DNA of 64,000 nt from Kribbella sandramycini (GTDB lineage: Bacteria > Actinomycetota > Actinomycetes > Propionibacteriales > Kribbellaceae), in contig NZ_JABJRC010000001.1 of assembly GCF_013131805.1 (NCBI RefSeq), forward strand, positions 620,001-684,000, given 5' to 3'. The notes below the pieces were generated by a model. The model was given only the letters and a program-made list of their open reading frames with translations, was not told the DNA's origin and searched no databases. The translations under genes were made by a program, and so were the position numbers. How positions within the stretch are numbered: position 1 is the first letter of the stretch; every line of letters starts with the position of its first letter. This document shows positions 45,378 to 53,219 of this stretch, in pieces.

Positions 45378-46966
45378 GCCGCCACCGGGACGGTCAGCGT
45401 GGACGGGTCGCCGGCCGGCGAGCTGAAGGTGACCGTGCTGCCGACGGAGCTCCGGCCGAGGTAGCGCGGGTCGACCGTGTCGACGACCAGGACGAGGCGA
45501 TTACCGACCGGAACTTCCCAGCTGGTGGCCTCCATCCGCAGGTCGATCGAGACGGCCTGGCCGGGGGTAGCCCCTCGCAGTGTGAGCGGTTTGTGCGAGA
45601 TCAAGGATCCGACTCCTAGCGCGTTGACGTCATAGAGGTACGCGAAGAGTGAAGTGTCCTTTACGGAGGGTGTTGCTGTGAAGCGCAGTTCCGGGGACCC
45701 GTTGACGATCGTCGTCCGCTCGGCGGGCCGGCCGGACCAGACGCCGGCGAATGATCGATCGATCAGCGGCGTGGCGACGCCGGTCGGAATCGACAACAAA
45801 CCTTGCAGTACGCCGGAAACCAGGGCGACCCCGCTGTCCGCGATCGTCGGCACGCCGGCCGCGATACCCCGATTCCAGGCAGTTTCTGGTCGATTCGCCT
45901 GCAGTCCACCAGTTGGGATGACACCGGTCGGCTTGGTCAGGTATGTCGTCATCGGCTCGCCGACGGCGGCCCAGTTCGGGTAGCCGCGCCAGACGTTCCG
46001 CTGAGACTTGAGCTGGACGGCGGGTTCGGCGTCCGCGCCGTTGGCGGCGCCGGTGAGGTAGTGGCGCATCCAGGAGACCAGTTCGTCCCAGGTCTCATTG
46101 GGCAGCCCGATCGCGCCGGGGACTTCGGGGACGGCGTGATCGCCGTGTGCGAACAGGAGCCGTTTCGGGCCGGTGAGCGCGGTGAAGAAGTCGGTGTACT
46201 GCGTGGGCGGGAAGATCGAGTCCTCGAAGGCGTTCGCGAGGAAGACGGCCGGCCTGTTGCGGTTGATCTTGGCAACGACGGTCTGGGCGGAGCGAACGGG
46301 TGAAAGCTGCTTGCCTTCGGCAATTGCCGCGTCCCACTGACCGGTGACGAACTTGGTCTGCAGCGACTGCATCTCGGGGCCTGGGCGGCCGGTGACATTG
46401 CCGGCGGCAAGGAGACCGGCGACGGCCTGCAGCGAGACGGTCTCGTTGGGGTTGATCGACTTGATCAGGTCGGCCCAGCCGCTGAGCGCGCCGACCACCT
46501 TGATCCGCGGGTCTTCGGCGCTCGCCAGGAGCGACGTACCGGCGCCGTACGAGATGCCGACCGCGGCGACCTTGCTGGTGTCGGCGGGGGTGTGCAGCGC
46601 GGCCCAGTCGATCACCTTGGAGACGTCGGCGACGGTGGGCGGGCCGGCGATGTCGATCCCGCCGCCGGAGTCCCAGAAGCCGCGGCTGGTGTAGGAGATG
46701 ACCTGGAAGCCTTCCTTGGCCAGCTTCGCGCCCTGACCGACGTACTCGAGGTTCGGGACACCCCAGCTGGACGGCATCACGACCAGCGGGAACGGGCCAC
46801 TCCCCTGCCCGGTGGGTGTCAGGACCACCGCGCCGATCTGGATGCCGCCGGCCCCTTGGATGCGCTGGTACGACGTACTGAACCCGGGCTGGGCGGCCTG
46901 GACGGGCGGGCCGAGCGCGAGTGCGGCCAGCAGAGCAAGGGCTAGGGCGGCGGCGATTCTGCGCAC
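45374..46966 (-). CDS. Secreted alpha/beta hydrolase with X-Pro dipeptidyl-peptidase-like C-terminal domain
   Basis: A 530-residue secreted hydrolase. The GTG at 46966 (GGAGG 7 bases upstream) gives the signal peptide RRIAAALALALLAALALG. The alpha/beta fold carries Ser in GISYGAG (about 138), Asp in FEDSIFPP (about 250) and His in GDHAVPE (about 276). The C-terminal jelly-roll (about 315-530) contains MEATSWEVPVGNRLVLVVDT, as in CocE/S15 peptidases. It likely cleaves esters or peptides outside the cell. It is coupled to the lactonase gene. The open frame upstream of this start is made of repeat DNA and is not coding. Confidence 0.82.
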   Translation of the reverse strand: MRRIAAALALALLAALALGPPVQAAQPGFSTSYQRIQGAGGIQIGAVVLTPTGQGSGPFPLVVMPSSWGVPNLEYVGQGAKLAKEGFQVISYTSRGFWDSGGGIDIAGPPTVADVSKVIDWAALHTPADTSKVAAVGISYGAGTSLLASAEDPRIKVVGALSGWADLIKSINPNETVSLQAVAGLLAAGNVTGRPGPEMQSLQTKFVTGQWDAAIAEGKQLSPVRSAQTVVAKINRNRPAVFLANAFEDSIFPPTQYTDFFTALTGPKRLLFAHGDHAVPEVPGAIGLPNETWDELVSWMRHYLTGAANGADAEPAVQLKSQRNVWRGYPNWAAVGEPMTTYLTKPTGVIPTGGLQANRPETAWNRGIAAGVPTIADSGVALVSGVLQGLLSIPTGVATPLIDRSFAGVWSGRPAERTTIVNGSPELRFTATPSVKDTSLFAYLYDVNALGVGSLISHKPLTLRGATPGQAVSIDLRMEATSWEVPVGNRLVLVVDTVDPRYLGRSSVGSTVTFSSPAGDPSTLTVPVAA

Positions 46967-46988
46967 GGGACGACCTCCGGCTCGGAAA

Positions 46989-47002
46989 TTACCAGAGGGT
47001 AA
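46989..47002. promoter_or_regulatory. Small inverted repeat upstream of the secreted hydrolase
   Basis: TTACC-AGAG-GGTAA, 23 bases upstream of the GTG start, in the 85-base stretch between that gene and the repeat cluster. Possible operator; weak evidence. Confidence 0.3.
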
Positions 47003-47051
47003 CGTGCAGTTTGCCGGTGTGTCACTAGCTCGGCACGGAGAGTGCCCACGA

Positions 47052-47416
47052 CCACCGTTTGCTGGGCCAGCCCAACCAGCTTCTGGGCCAGCCCACCAAA
47101 GCCAGGGCAGGCGAACCGCCCGCGGTAGGCCCTCCCACCGTTTACTGGGCCAGCCCACCAAAGCCAGGGCAGGCGAACCGCCCGCGGTAAGCCGTCCCAC
47201 CGTTTGCTGGGCCAGCCCAACCAGCTTCTGAGTCAGCCCACCAAAGCCGGGGCAGGCGAACCACCCGCGGTAAGCCCTCCCACCGTTTGCTGGGCCAGCC
47301 CAACCAGCTTCTGAGTCAGCCCACCAAAGCCGGGGCGGGCGAACCGCCTGCGGTAGGCCCTCCCACCGTTTGCTGGGCCAGCCCAGCCGGCTTCTGGGTC
47401 AGCCCACCAAAGCCGG
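47052..47416. repeat. Cluster of five imperfect 83-bp direct repeats
   Basis: Units start at 47052, 47135, 47197, 47280 and 47363. Units 1, 3 and 4 are 83 bp, unit 2 is 62 bp because of an exact 21-bp loss, and unit 5 is cut after 54 bp. Each begins CCACCGTTTGCTGGGCCAGC or one change from it, and each contains CAGCCCACCAAAGCC. Unit 5 runs into the SDR gene: the stop codon and final codons (ALVG) of that gene lie inside it. Within a unit CTGGGCCAGCCCA is itself repeated. Open frames here (proline/tryptophan/glycine-rich) are by-products. This fills the 432-base gene-free gap 46967-47398. Confidence 0.9.
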
Positions 47417-48304
47417 ATCGATGCCGGTGGCCTCGACCGACCAGGACCAGAGGCGTTCGGCGAGGGCCGGATCCTGCGCCAGGCGGGTCGGGTGCACGAG
47501 TTTCGGCGTCCCGCGGTACTCGAAGAAGCTCGGGCCGACGTAGGCGCCCGGCTGCAGGCCGGGCTGGGTCGCGGCGTACAGGCTGGGCCATGCGCCGGCC
47601 GCGGCGGACTGGGCGAAGAGGTTCATCCCGGCCCAGAGCTTGGCCTGCAGGCGCTGCCCGGCGAGCTCGGGACCGGCGGCCTGGAGATGGGTCGAGGCGT
47701 AGCCGGGGTGCGCGCCGACGCTGAGGATCTGTGGGACGCGGCGTCCGAGCTCGAGCATGAAGAGGATGTTCGCGAGCTTGGACTTGCTGTACTGCGGCCA
47801 CTTCGAATAGTTGGCCGCGGGCTGGCGAAGGTCGGCCTGCTGGAGGCCCATCGCCGACTTGTGCATGAACGAGCTGACCGTGACCACACGGCCGTTGGCG
47901 AGCAGCGGCATCAGCCGGCCGGTCAGCGCGAAGTGGCCGAGATGGTTGGTGCCGATCTGCAGCTCGAACCCGTCGATGGTCTGCCGGTACGGCGTCGCCA
48001 TCACACCGGCGTTGTTGACCAGGATGTCCAGGCCGTCGTAGTTCTGCGCCAATTCGGACGCCGCCCGCTCGACACTGGCCAGATCGGCCAGATCGAGCTC
48101 TACCGTCCGCGGCACCTTGCCGGTCGCCTTGGTCAGGCTGACTGCGGCTTCAGCGGTCTTCTGCGGGTTGCGGGCGGCCAGCACGACTTCGGCGTTCCGC
48201 TCCAGCAGGACCTTGGCCGTCTCGTAGCCGAGGCCGCTGGTCGCGCCGGTGACCAGCGCACGTCGTCCGGTCAGGTCTGGGATGTCGGCGGTACTCCAGG
48301 TCAT
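47399..48304 (-). CDS. Short-chain dehydrogenase/reductase (retinol-dehydrogenase-like)
   Basis: A 301-residue SDR of the classical/extended RDH-like type. The NADP-binding TGATSGLGYETA (residues 18-29), NNAGVMA, and the catalytic YSKSK with upstream VSSF are intact. It oxidises or reduces a lipophilic alcohol/ketone; the substrate is unknown. The Met at 48304 is used; the longer frame is not supported. The last 17 bases of the gene, including the TGA, fall inside repeat unit 5. Confidence 0.86.
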   Translation of the reverse strand: MTWSTADIPDLTGRRALVTGATSGLGYETAKVLLERNAEVVLAARNPQKTAEAAVSLTKATGKVPRTVELDLADLASVERAASELAQNYDGLDILVNNAGVMATPYRQTIDGFELQIGTNHLGHFALTGRLMPLLANGRVVTVSSFMHKSAMGLQQADLRQPAANYSKWPQYSKSKLANILFMLELGRRVPQILSVGAHPGYASTHLQAAGPELAGQRLQAKLWAGMNLFAQSAAAGAWPSLYAATQPGLQPGAYVGPSFFEYRGTPKLVHPTRLAQDPALAERLWSWSVEATGIDPALVG

Positions 48305-48345
48305 GCGGCCCACCGTAGCGGGTGCATGACCTGGAGTGGTCACGC

Positions 48346-49806
48346 TCAGAGGATCTTGCGGGCCTTGAAGGCGTCGGTCACCTGCTGTGCGGTCGGCTTG
48401 CCGTAGAGCAGCCGGGCCGCCTGGACGGTGACGCGGGCCGCGTCGGCGAACGACGTGTCCGGCGCGTAGAAGAACTGGCCTTCGAGGATCACCTTGTTGG
48501 CCTTGTCCCGACCGAGCGCGTTGTGAATGTCCCACAGCGCGTTCGACCAGATCTCACCGTCGTCGTGCACCTGGCCGACGATGTCGTCGGTCGTCTTACC
48601 GGTGTCGGTGCGGCGCAGGCAGTGCGGCTCGGTGGAGGTGTACGACGTGGCGTCCCAGTCCATCACGCAGGGCAGCTCGAAACCGTTGCTGACCGGGACG
48701 GACATCGTGACGGCCCAGTAGTCGCCGAAGCCCTCGCCGATCGCGCCCGCCTGCAGGGACTCGCCGTACCCGGGGACGACGTCGTCCTGGATCGCGTGAC
48801 CGTACTCGTGCCAGATGACCTCGGCGTCCTCGCCGTCGTCCACCCCGCCCTCGCCCATGGTGATCTTGTCGATCGACGGGTCGTAGAACGAGTTGTCCCC
48901 GGCGAAGGTGTTGATCGCGAAGTCCTGGGACTCGTTGTTCACCTCGGTGAAGCCCAGCTGGTGGATGTACTCCTGCGTCTGATTGACGTGGTAGTACGCC
49001 ATCACCTGCTCGAACTTGTCGTTCTGGCGCTGGTAGACGAAGTTGTTGTTCTTGTTCTCGGCGACGCCGCCCTTGGCTTCCTTGATGTTGACGTAGGTGC
49101 CGTTGAGCTTGCCGGAGCCGTCGAGGTTGCGCAGCAGCACGTTCTTCTGCGCCAGGAACAACTCGTCGCTGTTCTTGTCGTTGTTGTCGGTCAGCTGCTC
49201 GTTCTGCTCGCTGACCACCGGGTTCGGGTCGAAGACCGAGCCGCGGCCGGTGGCGTGATCGGTGATCACCTTCGACTCGACGACGGCGCCGCTGTCGGCG
49301 TCCACCAGCGAGCGGCTGGCGCCCTCGGCGGAGCGGCTGGTGACCGCCCAGACCAGGCGCGCGTTCGGCCCGCCGACGACCGCGAGCTGCGCGGTGCCCT
49401 GGGTCGCGGCCGGGATCCGCTCGGCCTCCTTCTCGGTGCCGGCGATCCGGGCCCGGGCGCGGCGCGCGTTGATCGCGTCGTTCGCCTTGGTGGTCGCGCC
49501 GGCGGCGGGCAGAGCAGCCGAGACGTCCAGGTTCGCGGGGACGGCGTCGCGGCCGTCGGCGATCTGCACGCCGGCCTTGGACTCGTGTTTCGCGTAGTAC
49601 CCGTTGATCACCGGCAGGCCCTTGAAGGTCTGCTGGTACCAGTAGTGCTTGCCGAGCAGCGACGTCTTGGTCTTGATCAGCTTCAGGTCACCCAGGCTGG
49701 TCGCGGCCTCCGGCGCTGCCCCCGCAGCGCTCGTGAAGGACAGCCCGAGTGAGATGGTGGCCAGCCCGGCGGTGACGGCCACGATCGCCTTGCGGCGTTT
49801 CGACAT
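48346..49806 (-). CDS. Secreted gluzincin metallopeptidase (M4/M36-like)
   Basis: A 486-residue secreted zinc protease. A signal peptide (about 1-31, ending AGA) is followed by an FTP-type propeptide (HYWYQQTFKGLPVINGYYAKH), a PepSY-like stretch and a catalytic domain with HEYGH (about 332) and the third ligand Glu in EGFGDYW (about 359). The Met at 49806 gives the signal peptide; the frame upstream to 49917 has no Shine-Dalgarno support. Function: extracellular protein degradation. It may be co-transcribed with the SDR at 47399 (41-base gap). Confidence 0.85.
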   Translation of the reverse strand: MSKRRKAIVAVTAGLATISLGLSFTSAAGAAPEAATSLGDLKLIKTKTSLLGKHYWYQQTFKGLPVINGYYAKHESKAGVQIADGRDAVPANLDVSAALPAAGATTKANDAINARRARARIAGTEKEAERIPAATQGTAQLAVVGGPNARLVWAVTSRSAEGASRSLVDADSGAVVESKVITDHATGRGSVFDPNPVVSEQNEQLTDNNDKNSDELFLAQKNVLLRNLDGSGKLNGTYVNIKEAKGGVAENKNNNFVYQRQNDKFEQVMAYYHVNQTQEYIHQLGFTEVNNESQDFAINTFAGDNSFYDPSIDKITMGEGGVDDGEDAEVIWHEYGHAIQDDVVPGYGESLQAGAIGEGFGDYWAVTMSVPVSNGFELPCVMDWDATSYTSTEPHCLRRTDTGKTTDDIVGQVHDDGEIWSNALWDIHNALGRDKANKVILEGQFFYAPDTSFADAARVTVQAARLLYGKPTAQQVTDAFKARKIL

Positions 49807-49942
49807 ACGTTCCCTCCCACAGTCGGCGATTCGTTCGGGTTGCGTGACGCAACCACTACGATCCGTCGAGACCTTAGTTCGGTTCGGTACCCGGTGGGAA
49901 GCAGAACGTCCGGCCATTTCCGGGCGGCAAGGGAAATCCTTG

Positions 49943-50530
49943 CTAGCCGCCGGCCAGCAGCCGGATCACGCTCGGTAGCACCGCGACGCCGACCTGCGGG
50001 TCGATCGCGCGCTGGACGCCGAGCCCGACGCCGAGGCTGAGCAGCGCGGTCGCGCAGTCCGCGGCGGGCATCGGCAGCGTGATGCCGAACGCGCGCGCAT
50101 GCTCGTCGAGGAGCAGGGTCACCGCTTCCCGAATCGCGAGGTTCCGCTCCGCGACCGCCACTCTGATGCTCTCGTCCTGCCGGGACCGGACCGAGAACTC
50201 CACCTCGAACGTTGTCCAGCCGACGTCGCCGATCGTCGCCTCCGCCCACCGCTCGAACCCGGCGAGCATCTCTTCGAGGGTGGTTCGGTTTTCGAGCGCC
50301 CTGGCCAGCTTCTGGGCCTGATCGGCGCGGATCGCGTCGACGACGGCCAGGCACAGCTCGTCCTTGTTCCGGAAGTTCGAGTAGACGGCGCCCTTGGAGA
50401 AGCCGGCCTCGTCGGCCACCTTCTCCAGCGACGTGGCGGCATACCCGTCCTTCAGGAACAGGTCGGCCGCCGTCGCGACCAGCGTCTCGCGGGTCTGCGC
50501 CTGGCTCTCCGCGCGGGTCATCCTCGCCAT
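49943..50530 (-). CDS. TetR-family transcriptional regulator
   Basis: A 195-residue repressor. The N-terminal HTH is GYAATSLEKVADEAGFSKGA with YSNFRNKDEL (about residues 29-57). The C-terminal ligand-binding helices are variable. Three Met codons (50539, 50530, 50521) are possible starts; I took the middle one. It is divergent from the flavin monooxygenase at 50602 with 71 bases between, so it most likely represses that gene. Confidence 0.87.
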   Translation of the reverse strand: MARMTRAESQAQTRETLVATAADLFLKDGYAATSLEKVADEAGFSKGAVYSNFRNKDELCLAVVDAIRADQAQKLARALENRTTLEEMLAGFERWAEATIGDVGWTTFEVEFSVRSRQDESIRVAVAERNLAIREAVTLLLDEHARAFGITLPMPAADCATALLSLGVGLGVQRAIDPQVGVAVLPSVIRLLAGG

Positions 50531-50601
50531 GGACCGCACTCTAGCGAGGCATTGGCATTCCCTGGGTATTCAGATACCGTCGGTTTCTGGAGGTGATTCT
50601 G

Positions 50602-52038
50602 ATGATGGATGTGGTGATCATCGGCGCGGGTGCGTCGGGACTCGGCGCGGCGATCCGGTTGCGCCAGGCGGGTATCACGGATTTCGCCGTACTGGAGAAG
50701 TCGCAGTCGTTGGGCGGGACATGGCGCGACAACACCTATCCGGGGTGTGCGTGCGACGTGCCGTCGGCGCTGTACTCGTACTCGTTCGCGCCGAACCCGT
50801 CGTGGACACGGGCGTTCGCCGGGCAGGAGGAGATCCGGCAGTACCTGGCCGACACGGCGTCGGCGTACGGCGTCGACCCGCATCTGCGGTTCGGGGTCGA
50901 ACTGCTGCGGGCGGACTGGTCCGGCTCCTCGTGGGTGCTGGAGACGTCTGACGGGCCGCTGGAGACGCGGGTGCTCATCACGGCGACCGGACCCTGGCAC
51001 GAGCCGCTGATGCCGGCGATCCCGGGGTCGTTCGACGGGCCGGTCTTTCATTCGTCGCGGTGGGACCATTCGGTTTCCCTGGCCGGCAAGCGGGTCGCCG
51101 TGATCGGGACGGGCGCTTCGGCGGTGCAGTTCATTCCGGAGCTGCAGCCGGTGGTCGATTCATTGCACGTCTTTCAGCGGACTGCGCAGTGGGTGCTGCC
51201 GAAGCCGGACCATTACGTCCCGCACTTGGAGCGATGGTTGTTTCGGCGCTTCCCGATCGCGCAGCGGCTGCTCCGGGGCGCGGAGTACCTCGGAATGGAG
51301 CTGCTCGGCCTGGGCTTCCGTCATCCGCGCCTGATGCGCGTGGTCGAAGCCGCCGGCCGCCTGCACCTCCGACGATCGGTGCCCTCGGCAACTTTACGGT
51401 CGGTGCTGACCCCAGCGTACACCCTCGGCTGCAAACGCATCCTGATGTCGAACACCTACTACCCCGCCCTGGCCGCCCCGAACGTCGCCGTCCACCCCAC
51501 CGCCGTCGCCGCCTTCGACGGCTCCGCCGTGATCGGCGCCGACGGCACCAAGATCGAAGCCGACGCCGTCATCTTCGGCACCGGCTTCAAGATCCTCGAC
51601 CTCCCCATCGCCGGCCTCATCCACAACCACGCCGGCACCTCCCTCGCCGAAACCTGGCAAGGCTCCCCCCAGGCCTACCTCGGCACCACCGTCACCGGCT
51701 ACCCCAACCTCTACAACCTCCTGGGCCCCAACCTGGGCACCGGCCACACCTCCGCCTTCACCATCCTCGAAGCCCAACTGGCCCACATCCTCACCGCCCT
51801 GACTTCGCACCCCGACTCAATCCTGGAAGTCCGCCCCGAACCCCAAGCCCACTTCGTCACCACCACCCGAGCCGCCCTCCGCACCACCGTCTACGAAACC
51901 GGCAACTGCACCAGCTACTACCACGACCCCACCGGCCAAAACTCCTTCAACTACCCCCACTCCACCCCCACCCTCCGCCGCACCCTAACCACCTTCACCC
52001 CCACCCACTACAAAATCACCCCCACCCCACCCTCCTAA
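50602..52038 (+). CDS. Flavin-containing (Baeyer-Villiger-type) monooxygenase
   Basis: A 478-residue FAD/NADPH monooxygenase. FAD site GAGASGLGAAIRL (residues 7-19), SLGGTWRDNTYPGCACD, the FMO-type motif around FHSSRWDHSV and the NADPH site IGTGASAVQFIPEL are present. It inserts oxygen into ketones or heteroatoms; the substrate is unknown. GGAGG lies 8 bases before the ATG at 50602. The C-terminal third is coded by DNA nearly free of G (2 G against 36 C in 51961-52020), and family-conserved Trp positions there read Tyr. It is probably repressed by the divergent TetR protein. Confidence 0.88.
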   Translation: MMDVVIIGAGASGLGAAIRLRQAGITDFAVLEKSQSLGGTWRDNTYPGCACDVPSALYSYSFAPNPSWTRAFAGQEEIRQYLADTASAYGVDPHLRFGVELLRADWSGSSWVLETSDGPLETRVLITATGPWHEPLMPAIPGSFDGPVFHSSRWDHSVSLAGKRVAVIGTGASAVQFIPELQPVVDSLHVFQRTAQWVLPKPDHYVPHLERWLFRRFPIAQRLLRGAEYLGMELLGLGFRHPRLMRVVEAAGRLHLRRSVPSATLRSVLTPAYTLGCKRILMSNTYYPALAAPNVAVHPTAVAAFDGSAVIGADGTKIEADAVIFGTGFKILDLPIAGLIHNHAGTSLAETWQGSPQAYLGTTVTGYPNLYNLLGPNLGTGHTSAFTILEAQLAHILTALTSHPDSILEVRPEPQAHFVTTTRAALRTTVYETGNCTSYYHDPTGQNSFNYPHSTPTLRRTLTTFTPTHYKITPTPPS

Positions 52039-52500
52039 CCCCAAACCTCCCCAACCCCACTCCCGAAGCACCTCGCGCCCACCCAGTCGACTCCTCCGCA
52101 CCTCACACACCCGGCGCCGCCCACCCGACCACCACCAAAGCCCCCGCCGGTCCACAACCACCCCAACCACCACAGGCCCCCGGAGGTAACCTCATGAAAC
52201 CCCTCGACCTGACCGGCGCGGTCGTCATCGTCACCGGCGCCGCCCGCGGCATCGGCCAAGCCACCGCCGCCGCCTTCACCACCGCCGGCGCCACCGTCCA
52301 CCCCGCCGACCTCGACCCCACCCCCAGCGCAGCCCCCACCGCCCCGAACCCCACCTCCACCGCCCAGGCCCGCTCAAACACCCACCAACCCCCAGCCCAC
52401 CCCTCGCTCAACACCCACCCGACCCCCTCCAACTCCGGCGACGGCAACGCGACCACCGCCGAAGCCCACGCCGGTCAACAACAAACCCGACCCACCCCCG
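51445..52500 (+). other. Strongly G-depleted, C-rich patch
   Basis: From about 51445 to 52500 the plus strand is C-rich with almost no G, ignoring gene borders: it covers the end of the monooxygenase gene, the 155-base gap to the SDR gene and the first 300 bases of that SDR. In 51961-52020 I count 2 G and 36 C. Outside the patch both genes return to ordinary composition. Confidence 0.8.
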
Positions 52501-53174
52501 CCGTCCGCCAGCTCGACGTCACCTCGCGCGACTCGTTCAAGCAGTTCGTGGACGACGTACTCGACCAGCACGGCCGCATCGACGTACTGGTGAACAACGC
52601 CGGCGTAATGCCCCTCGGCAGCTTCCTCGACGAGGACGACGCGATCAGCCGCGCGACCCTCGACGTCAACGTGTGGGGCCTCATCCACGGCATGCGCCTC
52701 GTTCTCCCCGGTATGCTCGCCAACCGCCACGGCCACATCGTCAACATCGCCTCCATGGCCGGCAAGATCCCCTTCCCCGGCATGGCCGTCTACAACGCCT
52801 CGAAGTACGCCGCAGTCGGCCTCACCGCCGCCGTCCGCCGCGAACTGCACGGCACCGGGGTGACCGCGAGCGCCGTCCTCCCCTCCGCCGTCCGCACCTC
52901 ACTGTCATCCGGCGTCCGCCTAGGCGGCATCCTCCCCACCGTCGACCCCGAAGACGTCGCAGCCGCCGTACTGCGCACCTGCCGCACCCGCCAGCCCGAG
53001 CTCGCCGTCCCCCGCTGGCTGGGCGGCTGGAAACTCCTCGACGGCCTCGTCCCGAGCACCGTCATGGCCCACGCCCGCCGCCTCGCCGGCGACGACCGCG
53101 GCCTGTACGCCGACCCGGCCGCACGCGCGTCGTACACAGAGCGTGTCAGCACCTTCAGCACATCGCGACACTGA
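52194..53174 (+). CDS. Short-chain dehydrogenase/reductase with low-complexity insert
   Basis: A 326-residue classical SDR. TGAARGIG (residues 14-21), NNAGVMP, SMAGKIPFPGMAVYNASKYA (Ser, Tyr, Lys) and the C-terminal helices are normal. Residues about 42-102 are a disordered Pro/Thr/Ser/Asn/His-rich segment where a normal SDR needs 15-20 residues. That segment (52317-52499) is in the G-depleted patch. It sits on the protein surface after strand beta-2, next to the adenosine pocket, so the fold can survive. GGAGG lies 7 bases before the ATG. It probably works with the upstream monooxygenase, supplying or removing its ketone. Confidence 0.83.
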   Translation: MKPLDLTGAVVIVTGAARGIGQATAAAFTTAGATVHPADLDPTPSAAPTAPNPTSTAQARSNTHQPPAHPSLNTHPTPSNSGDGNATTAEAHAGQQQTRPTPAVRQLDVTSRDSFKQFVDDVLDQHGRIDVLVNNAGVMPLGSFLDEDDAISRATLDVNVWGLIHGMRLVLPGMLANRHGHIVNIASMAGKIPFPGMAVYNASKYAAVGLTAAVRRELHGTGVTASAVLPSAVRTSLSSGVRLGGILPTVDPEDVAAAVLRTCRTRQPELAVPRWLGGWKLLDGLVPSTVMAHARRLAGDDRGLYADPAARASYTERVSTFSTSRH

Positions 53175-53219
53175 CCTGATTTCCTGGCGAATGAACCGAT
53201 CGCCGGGAGAAGATCTGCC

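Noticed and set aside
46942..47231. Open frames across the repeat cluster (Trp/Gly/Pro-rich)
   Set aside because: They exist in several frames on both strands and change phase because the unit is 83 bp; no start signals.
47052..47416. Possible CRISPR array
   Set aside because: The whole 83-bp unit is repeated with no unique spacers of constant length, and no cas gene is near.
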